In this document: positions 1 through 5,421 of the stretch, one piece after another
How positions within the stretch are numbered: the stretch's first letter is position 1
Layout: the number at the start of each line of letters is the position of its first letter
Assembly: GCA_946549155.1 (NCBI GenBank)
Contig: CAMNQN010000203.1
Span: 1-5,819, forward strand
DNA from: an uncultured Lachnospiraceae bacterium
GTDB taxonomy: Bacteria; Bacillota; Clostridia; Lachnospirales; Lachnospiraceae
Length of the DNA stretch: 5,819 bases
Direction of reading: 5' to 3'
Notes under the pieces: model-generated
What the model saw: the letters and a program-made list of their open reading frames with translations, nothing else
The model's database searches: none
Told to the model about the DNA's origin: nothing
Position numbers and translations under genes: made by a program

Positions 1-130
1 TGCCCGAAATCGGAGGGCGGCTCCATCCTAGCGTTTCTTGTATCCGGAGCAGTTTCCCAGAGGTATCTGCCCGCTCGGCCCCGTCTTTTCCTGCGTCCTG
101 CTAATTAACAAAACGCGAACACGGTCCGTC
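1..130. other. Region downstream of galE with no supportable gene
   Basis: This stretch follows the galE stop codon on the minus strand. A minus-strand ATG at 26-24 opens a frame that runs off the window after about eight codons, but no good ribosome binding site precedes it. Another minus-strand frame is open from about position 95 to the edge but has no ATG. I see no convincing hairpin plus T-run, so the galK-galE transcript may continue left, for example into galT, which is missing here. Nothing firmer can be said. Confidence 0.4.
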
Positions 131-1147
131 TTAATCGTTGTAGCCGTTGGGGTTCTTCTGCTGCCAGTTCCAGGAATCCGCGCACATCTCATCGATGCCG
201 TTTTCCGCTTCCCAGCCCAGCTCTGCCTTCGCCTTGGAGGGATCACAGTAGCAGGTAGCGATATCTCCGGCACGGCGGGGCTTGATCTGATATTTGATGG
301 CATGGCCGCAGGCCCTCTCGAAGGCATCCTTTACCTGCAGTACGCTGTAACCGTTTCCGGTGCCGAGATTATAAACGCTGACTCCCTCTTTGTCCGCCAG
401 CTTCCGGATCGCTTTCACATGGCCCTTTGCCAGATCCACCACATGGATGTAATCCCGCACGCCGGTTCCGTCGGGCGTATCATAATCATCGCCGAACACA
501 CCCAGACACTCCAGCTTGCCGATGGCTACCTGCGCCACGTAGGGAAGCAGATTGTTGGGGATACCCTTGGGATCCTCGCCGATAAGGCCGCTCTTGTGTG
601 CGCCGATGGGATTGAAGTAGCGAAGCAAAATCACATTCCATTCCGGATCTGCCTTCTGAATGTCCGTCAATACCTGTTCCAGCATCCATTTTGTCCAGCC
701 GTAGGGGTTGGTACAGGTGCCCTTGGGACACTCTTCCGTGATAGGCACAAAGGCCGGATCGCCGTATACTGTGGCGGAGGAGCTGAAAATAATATTTTTC
801 ACATTATGAGCCCGCATCACATCACACAAAACCAAGGTTCCCGCGATATTGTTGCTGTAATACTCAATGGGTTTGGATACGGACTCGCCCACCGCCTTCA
901 GGCCTGCGAAATGAATCACCGCGTCCACTTTTTCCGCGTCAAAAATTCTGGTCATAGCGTCTCTGTCGCAGATGTCCGCCTCATAAAAGGTCAGATCCTT
1001 GCCCGTGATTTCCTTCACACGCTCTATCGCCTTTTCACTGGCATTGTAAAGATTATCTACCACCACCACATCGTAGCCGGCCTCCAGCAGCTCCACGCAG
1101 GTGTGGCTTCCAATGTATCCCGCTCCGCCTGTCACTAAAATTCTCAT
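131..1147 (-). CDS. galE: UDP-glucose 4-epimerase (GalE), with Cys at the substrate-gatekeeper position
   Basis: The product interconverts UDP-galactose and UDP-glucose in the cytoplasm using tightly bound NAD, closing the Leloir pathway. It is 338 residues long, the same as E. coli GalE, and can be aligned with it by eye almost end to end. The N-terminal Rossmann motif TGGAGYIGSHT covers residues 6-16. HFAGLKAVGES is at 79-89. The catalytic set is Ser124 in SSSATVYG, Tyr149 and Lys153 (YxxxK), all at E. coli numbering. RYFNPIGAH (176-184) and GTGVRDYIHV (227-236) are also typical. The ATG at 1147 is chosen because AAAGGAG (1156-1162) lies 8 bases upstream. An in-frame ATG at 1177 would place that site inside the gene. 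Residue 299 is Cys where E. coli has Tyr, which suggests activity on UDP-GlcNAc/UDP-GalNAc as well. The gene lies 186 bases downstream of galK. The family call is near certain; the broader specificity is inferred. Confidence 0.97.
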   Translation of the reverse strand: MRILVTGGAGYIGSHTCVELLEAGYDVVVVDNLYNASEKAIERVKEITGKDLTFYEADICDRDAMTRIFDAEKVDAVIHFAGLKAVGESVSKPIEYYSNNIAGTLVLCDVMRAHNVKNIIFSSSATVYGDPAFVPITEECPKGTCTNPYGWTKWMLEQVLTDIQKADPEWNVILLRYFNPIGAHKSGLIGEDPKGIPNNLLPYVAQVAIGKLECLGVFGDDYDTPDGTGVRDYIHVVDLAKGHVKAIRKLADKEGVSVYNLGTGNGYSVLQVKDAFERACGHAIKYQIKPRRAGDIATCYCDPSKAKAELGWEAENGIDEMCADSWNWQQKNPNGYND

Positions 1148-1204
1148 AGCATTTGCTCCTTTCCTGGATATTCCCATGCTCTCATTCCATGGTCATCCCA
1201 TATC

Positions 1205-1224
1205 ACATAAATAAATTTACATGT
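1205..1224. promoter_or_regulatory. Imperfect AT-rich palindrome in the galK-galE gap
   Basis: A 20-base element has ACAT at the left and ATGT at the right end, with a partly symmetrical A/T-rich core. It sits 57-77 bases upstream of the galE start, in a 186-base gap that is otherwise without a coding frame. It could be part of a galE promoter or operator, but I find no well-spaced -35/-10 pair around it. Only six of the ten possible base pairs match, so chance is a real alternative. Confidence 0.2.
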
Positions 1225-1333
1225 TCTGTTTTCCACGTTCCCCGCGCCCTGCTCTTTGACCTTGCGTCGGGGATGCTTACCGCCTCTTGTCCCTTCCCTG
1301 TCCGGGTGGACCGTTCAGCGCTTCCTCTCTGTG

Positions 1334-2614
1334 TCAGGCCACCGTGATCCGCGTTCCGCCCACCGGACGGATAGACAGCACATGGCAGCTTCCGGCTCCC
1401 AGGGCCGCCTCCATGCCCGCCCGAAACTCCTCCAGCATGTCCGCCGGGACAAACGCCTGCACTGTTCCGGCAAATCCGCCGCCGTGCACGCGGTAAGCGC
1501 CCCGCTCGGCCAAAAGCTTATCGCACATGGCCAAAGCAACCGCCATCTCCTGATGCTCCTTGCTGCCGCAGGGAACAATATTCTGCAAATACATCCAGGA
1601 GCTGTAGCCCGACTCCTTCACCAGCTTCAGGAAGGTGTCGATATCGCCGCTCTCCAAAGCCGCCGCCTGCTTGGGCACCCGCTCATTGTCACCGTAAAAA
1701 TGCAGTGCACGCAGGATCGCCCGGTCCCCCACTTCCTTCCGAAGCCTGGGCAGCTGTGCCATAAAGTCGGCTTCCGGAATCTCCCGCAGCACCTCTTTGC
1801 CCATCAGCCGGCAGATTTCTTTCAGCTCCAGCGGAATCGCCGCATATTCATCCGTCAGATCTGCATGGTCCGCACCGGAATCAATGATACACAGTGCCAG
1901 ACCGGATTTTTCAAAATCAATATCCAGCTTTCTCACAACAGGCTTTGCCGTATCCTCAAAATCAATGGTCAGCATATTTCCCACAGAGGAGGCCGTCTGA
2001 TCCATCAATCCGCTGGGCTTTCCGAAATATACATTCTCCGCGTACTGACCAATCTGAGCGATCTCTACGGCAGATACCCTGTCCTCAAAGAACAAAGAGT
2101 TTATAATATTTCCGATCAAAACCTCAAAGGCCGCGGAGGAACTGATGCCGCTGCCCGGAAGCACGCTGGACATCACACAGGCCTTGAAGCCCTTCACCTT
2201 ACAGCCTAACTGCGTAAACCGGGCAGCCACGCCGCGAATCAGCGCTGCGGTGGAATTTTTTTCCTCCTCCTTCACCGCCAGGTTTTCCAGAGAAATCCGG
2301 CACATGGGATAGCCCTCCGACTGCACGCAGATCTCGTTTTCTTCCACAACAGAGGCCGCAGCAATCATATCCATATCAACAGAAGCCGCCAGAACGCAGC
2401 CATGCTGGTGATCCGTGTGATTTCCTCCAATCTCCGTTCTGCCGGGCGCCGAGAACAGCGCCAGCTCTTCACTGTCCCCAAAGGTCTCCCGGTACATATC
2501 CAGAAGCCGCTCATAGCGCTTTGTGTTTTCCTTTGCTTTGCTTCCGTACAGCTTGCGCATTTCCGTCTCAAAACACTCCTGCCCCAGCTTCTTTTTCCAT
2601 GTTTCAATGTTCAT
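1334..2614 (-). CDS. galK: Galactokinase, GHMP family, clostridial-type variant
   Basis: The product phosphorylates alpha-D-galactose with ATP to galactose-1-phosphate, the first committed Leloir step. At 426 residues it is longer than E. coli GalK (about 380), with roughly 20 extra residues before the first motif. The galactokinase signature is at residues 58-72 (GRTEIGGNHTDHQHG). The GHMP phosphate-binding loop is LPGSGISSSAAFE at 152-164. GLMDQTAS at 202-209 holds the probable catalytic base Asp205. The C-terminal glycine-rich GHMP motif is HGGGFAGT at 377-384. The signature is unusual: the common G-E-H-T-D reads G-N-H-T-D, so the sugar-contacting Glu is Asn65. ATG at 2614 follows AGGAGG (2625-2630) at a 10-base spacing. 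The gene is divergent from the AraC regulator and upstream of galE, probably co-transcribed. Galactose is the best-supported substrate, but another GHMP sugar kinase activity cannot be excluded from sequence alone. Confidence 0.92.
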   Translation of the reverse strand: MNIETWKKKLGQECFETEMRKLYGSKAKENTKRYERLLDMYRETFGDSEELALFSAPGRTEIGGNHTDHQHGCVLAASVDMDMIAAASVVEENEICVQSEGYPMCRISLENLAVKEEEKNSTAALIRGVAARFTQLGCKVKGFKACVMSSVLPGSGISSSAAFEVLIGNIINSLFFEDRVSAVEIAQIGQYAENVYFGKPSGLMDQTASSVGNMLTIDFEDTAKPVVRKLDIDFEKSGLALCIIDSGADHADLTDEYAAIPLELKEICRLMGKEVLREIPEADFMAQLPRLRKEVGDRAILRALHFYGDNERVPKQAAALESGDIDTFLKLVKESGYSSWMYLQNIVPCGSKEHQEMAVALAMCDKLLAERGAYRVHGGGFAGTVQAFVPADMLEEFRAGMEAALGAGSCHVLSIRPVGGTRITVA

Positions 2615-2658
2615 TCTGCCATTTCCTCCTTTATTTTTCTGTATTTCTTTCTCATTTA

Positions 2659-2667
2659 TGTTACAAT
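2659..2667 (+). promoter_or_regulatory. Extended -10 promoter of the PocR-AraC regulator gene
   Basis: TGTTACAAT matches the extended -10 pattern TGnTATAAT with one mismatch. No good -35 is seen 17 bases upstream (CTGTAT at 2639-2644), which is acceptable for an extended -10. Transcription would start near 2674, giving a leader of about 75 bases before the ATG at 2749. It lies almost on top of the oppositely directed galK -10. Confidence 0.5.
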
Positions 2668-2668
2668 G

Positions 2669-2697
2669 ATCATAGCTTATTTTTCTTCATCCGTATA
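2669..2697 (-). promoter_or_regulatory. Candidate galK promoter
   Basis: On the minus strand a good -10, TATGAT, lies at 2674-2669. A poor -35, TATACG, lies at 2697-2692, with a 17-base spacer. The start would be near 2662, giving a galK leader of about 48 bases. A poor -35 with a good -10 is typical of promoters that need an activator. A second, weaker option on the same strand is TTGTAA...TACAGA further downstream. Confidence 0.4.
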
Positions 2698-2702
2698 GTG
2701 GT

Positions 2703-2730
2703 AATTTGTTCAAAAACTTTGAATTTGTTC
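2703..2730. promoter_or_regulatory. Direct repeat and internal palindrome, candidate AraC-type operator
   Basis: The nine bases AATTTGTTC occur at 2703-2711 and again at 2722-2730, 19 bases apart start to start. Between them and overlapping both is a perfect 6+6 palindrome, TTCAAA-AAC-TTTGAA (2709-2723). AraC-family proteins commonly bind two direct half-sites about two helical turns apart. Relative to the proposed galK start the repeats cover about -41 to -68, a usual activator position. They also lie inside the regulator's own leader, where binding could repress it. Binding is inferred from arrangement only. Confidence 0.45.
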
Positions 2731-2748
2731 GCATTTGGAGGTTTCTAT

Positions 2749-3612
2749 ATGATATCATCTTTTGATCTGGAAAAACTGCGTCCCCTGTTTGAGGATTTCT
2801 ATACATTAACCGGAATCCATATCTCCCTTTTCAGCGAACGGTATGAGGAAATTTTTCCTTATCCTCCGGAGCTGCCCTCCTTCTGCCGCCTGATTCGCAC
2901 AGATAAAACCGCAGCCATGCGCTGCAAGAGCTGCGACCGGGAATCCTGCCGAATTGCGGCTAAAAAACACAACGTCCATTTCTATCGCTGCCATGCAGGA
3001 TTAACAGAGGCCTGTACCCCCATTTATATGGGGGAGGTAATTGCCGGTTATATTATTGTGGGAAATATTTTCGATTATCCGGATCATGCTACCGGATGGG
3101 AGACGATCCGTGAACTGTGCAAACAGTATCAGGTGAATAAAGAAGCGCTGAAACAGGCCTGCCTGGAACGGCCCATCACCACGAGGCAATATGCGCTGGC
3201 CGCCTGCCACATTCTGGAGGCCATCGCCTCCTACCTGTGCAATGAGCGGATGGCTATTCTGAAAAAGGAAAATCTGCACATGCAGATCGATGAGTATATC
3301 CTGCAAAATCTGACCGGGGATTTAAGCGTTCCCGCCCTCTGCCGTCAGTTCTCCATTGGCAGGACCTATCTCTATGAGATCACCAACAGCACCTATGGCA
3401 TCGGGGTAGCCGAGCATATTCGAAATCTGCGCATCTCCCAGGCGAAGAAACTGCTGGAAGAACATCGGGACTGGTCCGTCGGAGAGGTTGCGGCGGCCTG
3501 CGGTTTCCGCGACTACAATTATTTCATCGCCGCCTTTAAAAAAGCCACGAATGTTTCGCCGAAACAATATCAAAAAATAAAACAGATCACACAGCGGCCT
3601 GAAAACGCATAA
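2749..3612 (+). CDS. AraC-family transcriptional regulator with N-terminal PocR sensor domain
   Basis: This is a 287-residue cytoplasmic DNA-binding regulator. Residues about 5-165 match the PocR ligand-binding domain. They include a cysteine set (Cys46, 59, 62, 67, 81, 89) and the YMGEVIAGYIIVGNIF stretch at 93-108. A helical linker follows. The C-terminal AraC domain, about residues 178-277, has two helix-turn-helix units. The first runs about 192-217 (LSVPALCRQFSIGRTYLYE). The second runs about 242-275 and ends in the family signature CGFRDYNYFIAAFKKATNVS plus PKQY. The ATG at 2749 follows GGAGG (2737-2741) by 7 bases. The frame remains open upstream to 2521, but that part overlaps galK and the control region. 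The gene is divergent from galK-galE and convergent with the dhaL end of the other cluster. PocR itself senses 1,2-propanediol; the ligand here is unknown. The repeat at 2703-2730 points to galK and self-regulation, while the dha cluster is an alternative target. Confidence 0.93.
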   Translation: MISSFDLEKLRPLFEDFYTLTGIHISLFSERYEEIFPYPPELPSFCRLIRTDKTAAMRCKSCDRESCRIAAKKHNVHFYRCHAGLTEACTPIYMGEVIAGYIIVGNIFDYPDHATGWETIRELCKQYQVNKEALKQACLERPITTRQYALAACHILEAIASYLCNERMAILKKENLHMQIDEYILQNLTGDLSVPALCRQFSIGRTYLYEITNSTYGIGVAEHIRNLRISQAKKLLEEHRDWSVGEVAAACGFRDYNYFIAAFKKATNVSPKQYQKIKQITQRPENA

Positions 3613-3613
3613 A

Positions 3614-3654
3614 AAGGCTGCCCTGCCGCATAATCGCGTTTTCAGGGCAGTCTT
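3614..3654. terminator. Shared bidirectional terminator between the regulator and dhaL
   Basis: A 12-pair stem joins 3614-3625 (core CTGCCCTG) to 3643-3654 (core CAGGGCAG), with one G-U pair in the plus-strand transcript and a 17-base loop. Read on the minus strand, the closing arm is followed directly by a T-run (3615-3611), making a good intrinsic terminator for dhaL. Read on the plus strand only a poor T-run (TCTTCTGATT) follows, so it should work less well for the regulator. It fits the tail-to-tail gap between stops at 3612 and 3697. Confidence 0.8.
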
Positions 3655-3696
3655 CTGATTACTCCCGGCTTCAGATAGCAAAGCGGGGCATTTCTT

Positions 3697-4359
3697 TCAG
3701 GAAAAGCTTTCATCCGTATTTCCCAGGATGTAATCTGCCATCCCCTGAAGCATGACCAGGCCCGCAGTTGCTCCCTGATCCGCCACACCCTGAGATATAT
3801 TGGCATGAACCGCCGCCTTGCCGAACCTGGGTGCCATCGACTTAGTGGCCTCCACACCCTTTTTGGCCCCCTCCAGGGCTGCCCGGCAAACCGCTTCCAG
3901 AGATGCGCCCGGATTGGCTGCAAGCACCGCTTTTGCCTCATCGGCTGCCGGACCGATGCAGTCCAAAACGGTTCTGTCACCTCTGGAGCATTTTCCTCTT
4001 TTCACAATGCCGGCACAGAAGCCTTCCAGAAACAGAGTAAGCCCCTCCGCATCCAGTTCGCTTCTGCCCGCCATGGCCTTACCTCCAAAGGATATCCCGG
4101 TACCCATCAGCATTCCCATGGTGGAGGGCACCAGATCCGTCATTTCCATCCCTGCTTTTCTGATTTTTTTAGAAAAGTCCTCCTCTTCCATACTGCGAAG
4201 AATATCCGGCAGTCCGCAAAAACCCTTTTTCATGGTGAGGCCCAGGTCTCCGTCTCCCATCCGGCTGTCCATTTCGCACAGCAGCCCGGCATTCGCAGCA
4301 AACTGCGCTCCCACCGCTTCAAACAGCTCCGGGAGCTGTCCCATTGTTACTTTTTCCAT
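3697..4359 (-). CDS. dhaL: DhaL-type ADP/ATP-binding subunit of a dihydroxyacetone kinase-like enzyme
   Basis: This 220-residue protein is the nucleotide-binding DAK2-domain subunit that transfers phosphate to the ketose held by DhaK. E. coli DhaL is 210 residues. The magnesium-nucleotide Asp cluster is intact: Asp31, Asp36 and Asp38 in DSRMGDGDLG, matching E. coli Asp30, 35 and 37. RGDRTVLD at 127-134 matches the GDKTM segment, and DQGATAG at 194-200 matches DPGATS. Two usual loops differ: the GGASGPLYG-like motif is replaced around 80-93 (TMGMLMGTGISFGG), and GRASYLGERSIGH is replaced by GKAAVHANISQGV at 180-192. ATG at 4359 is chosen because AAAGGAG (4366-4372) lies 6 bases upstream; an in-frame ATG at 4383 would engulf it. 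The gene starts 24 bases after the dhaK stop. No dhaM follows, so the phosphate donor (ATP, or PTS via a distant dhaM) is open. The subunit class is firm; the substrate is not. Confidence 0.9.
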   Translation of the reverse strand: MEKVTMGQLPELFEAVGAQFAANAGLLCEMDSRMGDGDLGLTMKKGFCGLPDILRSMEEEDFSKKIRKAGMEMTDLVPSTMGMLMGTGISFGGKAMAGRSELDAEGLTLFLEGFCAGIVKRGKCSRGDRTVLDCIGPAADEAKAVLAANPGASLEAVCRAALEGAKKGVEATKSMAPRFGKAAVHANISQGVADQGATAGLVMLQGMADYILGNTDESFS

Positions 4360-4383
4360 CCCGTTCTCCTTTCTCTGCTGCAT

Positions 4384-5376
4384 CTACACCTGCGTATAAA
4401 ACGGAGTATGTACCGGTTCATCAAACCAGCCTTTTAATTCTTCATCCACTCTGCAGATGGTGATGGAAGCCCCGGCCATTTCCATACTGGTGGCATATTC
4501 TCCTACCCAGCTGCGATATACCATTACTCCTTTTGATTTCAAATATTCCATAACACTATTGGCAAGAATATACTGCTCATCCAGCGGAGTACTGCCCAGT
4601 CCATTGATCAGCAGAGCCACTTCGCTTCCCTCTTCCAGGGGCATATCTTTCAGGATCGTATCACAGCTTTCTTTTGCAATTTCATCAGCCGTCTTAATCG
4701 GGCCATTCCAGATGCCCGGCTCACCGTGAATTCCCATCCCCATCGCCATCTCATTTTCACCCAGGGTAAAGTTGGCCACGCCTTTTTCTGGGATAATGCA
4801 GGGAGTCAAAGCAAAGCCCACCGTTCTCGTATTGTCTTTGGCCTTCTGCGCCGCTGCCAGGACCTCATCCAGATCCCCCATGGCCCGCGCCTTTGCGCCT
4901 GCTGCTTTATACAGAAAGAAAATGCCTGCCACGCCACGGCGGACATTCTCATCCCCGCTGCTGTTTACATCATCCGCTCCCACGATACTGCGGGTCTCGA
5001 TGTCATCCATCTCACAGCGTTCCGCCGCATCATCAAACACCATAATATCTCCGGTATAATTTCCATACAGATACAGTACGCCTGCGCCTGCCTCCACTTC
5101 TTTGGTGATGTTATAAATCTGTTTCCCGGAGGGGGACTGAAACACACCGCCTACGCCGCAGCCATCCAGCATCCCGTCTCCCACATAGCCTAAAAACAGC
5201 GGGAGATGGCCGTTTCCGCCTCCGGTCACAATCGCCACCTTACCGGGCACCTTTTTTGCGGTGCAGTAGCATCTCGGATCGCCTGCCGCACATTTCACCA
5301 TATCCCCATGTACCGCATAAATGCCCTTCAGCATATCATCGGTATAATTTTCCGCCTGATTCATTATTTTTTTCAT
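4384..5376 (-). CDS. dhaK: DhaK-type substrate-binding subunit of a dihydroxyacetone kinase-like enzyme
   Basis: This 330-residue DAK1-domain protein binds a short ketose covalently through a histidine so that DhaL can phosphorylate it. The residues needed for this are present. GIHGEPG at 215-221 holds the hemiaminal-forming His217 (E. coli His218). His57 in GGGNGH corresponds to His56. Asp110 in NYTGD corresponds to Asp109. NEMAMGMGIHGEP, NGLGSTP (258-264), VGEYATSMEMAG (291-302) and PVHTP (321-325) are also typical. Differences from E. coli include GHLP for GHEP and GVGGVFQSPS for the CPGEIFTSPT segment near the active site. The protein is also about 26 residues shorter, losing an insertion after residue 240. 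ATG at 5376 has AGGAGG (5386-5391) at 9 bases; a GTG at 5382 would be only 3 bases away. It lies between kdgK and dhaL. Dihydroxyacetone is the default substrate; L-erythrulose or another ketose is possible. Confidence 0.9.
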   Translation of the reverse strand: MKKIMNQAENYTDDMLKGIYAVHGDMVKCAAGDPRCYCTAKKVPGKVAIVTGGGNGHLPLFLGYVGDGMLDGCGVGGVFQSPSGKQIYNITKEVEAGAGVLYLYGNYTGDIMVFDDAAERCEMDDIETRSIVGADDVNSSGDENVRRGVAGIFFLYKAAGAKARAMGDLDEVLAAAQKAKDNTRTVGFALTPCIIPEKGVANFTLGENEMAMGMGIHGEPGIWNGPIKTADEIAKESCDTILKDMPLEEGSEVALLINGLGSTPLDEQYILANSVMEYLKSKGVMVYRSWVGEYATSMEMAGASITICRVDEELKGWFDEPVHTPFYTQV

Positions 5377-5421
5377 GGTCACTTACCTCCTGTTTCCGTT
5401 CTGTCTTCCTGCCGCATTCCG

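Noticed and set aside
28..327. Minus-strand 99-codon frame overlapping the galE end
   Set aside because: Most of it lies inside galE in another frame, the product is Arg/Pro/Thr-rich low-complexity sequence, and no start signal is visible.
38..1138. Plus-strand open frame of 366 codons antisense to galE
   Set aside because: It lies opposite a gene that aligns with GalE over its whole length, lacks a convincing ribosome binding site, and its translation shows no recognisable domain. It is a by-product of galE codon use.
1148..1177. Upstream in-frame ATG for galE adding ten residues
   Set aside because: The added segment contains the Shine-Dalgarno sequence itself, and GalE proteins start directly at the Rossmann beta strand (MRILVTGG).
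1205..1224. GalR/LacI-type operator before galE
   Set aside because: Only six of ten base pairs are symmetrical and the central CG typical of LacI-family sites is missing. It is kept only as a low-confidence element.
1256..2209. Plus-strand open frame of 317 codons antisense to galK
   Set aside because: It lies opposite galK motifs, its translation is rich in His, Gln and Arg without domain features, and no ribosome binding site is seen.
2611..2622. Four-codon mini-frame ATG-GCA-GAA-TGA overlapping the galK start
   Set aside because: Its ATG is only two bases from AGGAGG, too close for efficient initiation; the galK ATG at 10 bases is better.
2521..2748. Upstream extension of the regulator frame
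   Set aside because: It would overlap the start of galK and the whole promoter region. The ATG at 2749 has a well-placed GGAGG and starts at the expected domain boundary.
3600..3615. Sequence resembling a catabolite-responsive (CcpA) site, TGAAAACGCATAAAAA
   Set aside because: The second half matches the consensus poorly, and it lies at the end of a gene between convergent units rather than at a promoter.
3805..4437. Two long plus-strand frames antisense to dhaL
   Set aside because: dhaL has clear motifs and a good ribosome binding site on the other strand; the antisense translations show no domain.
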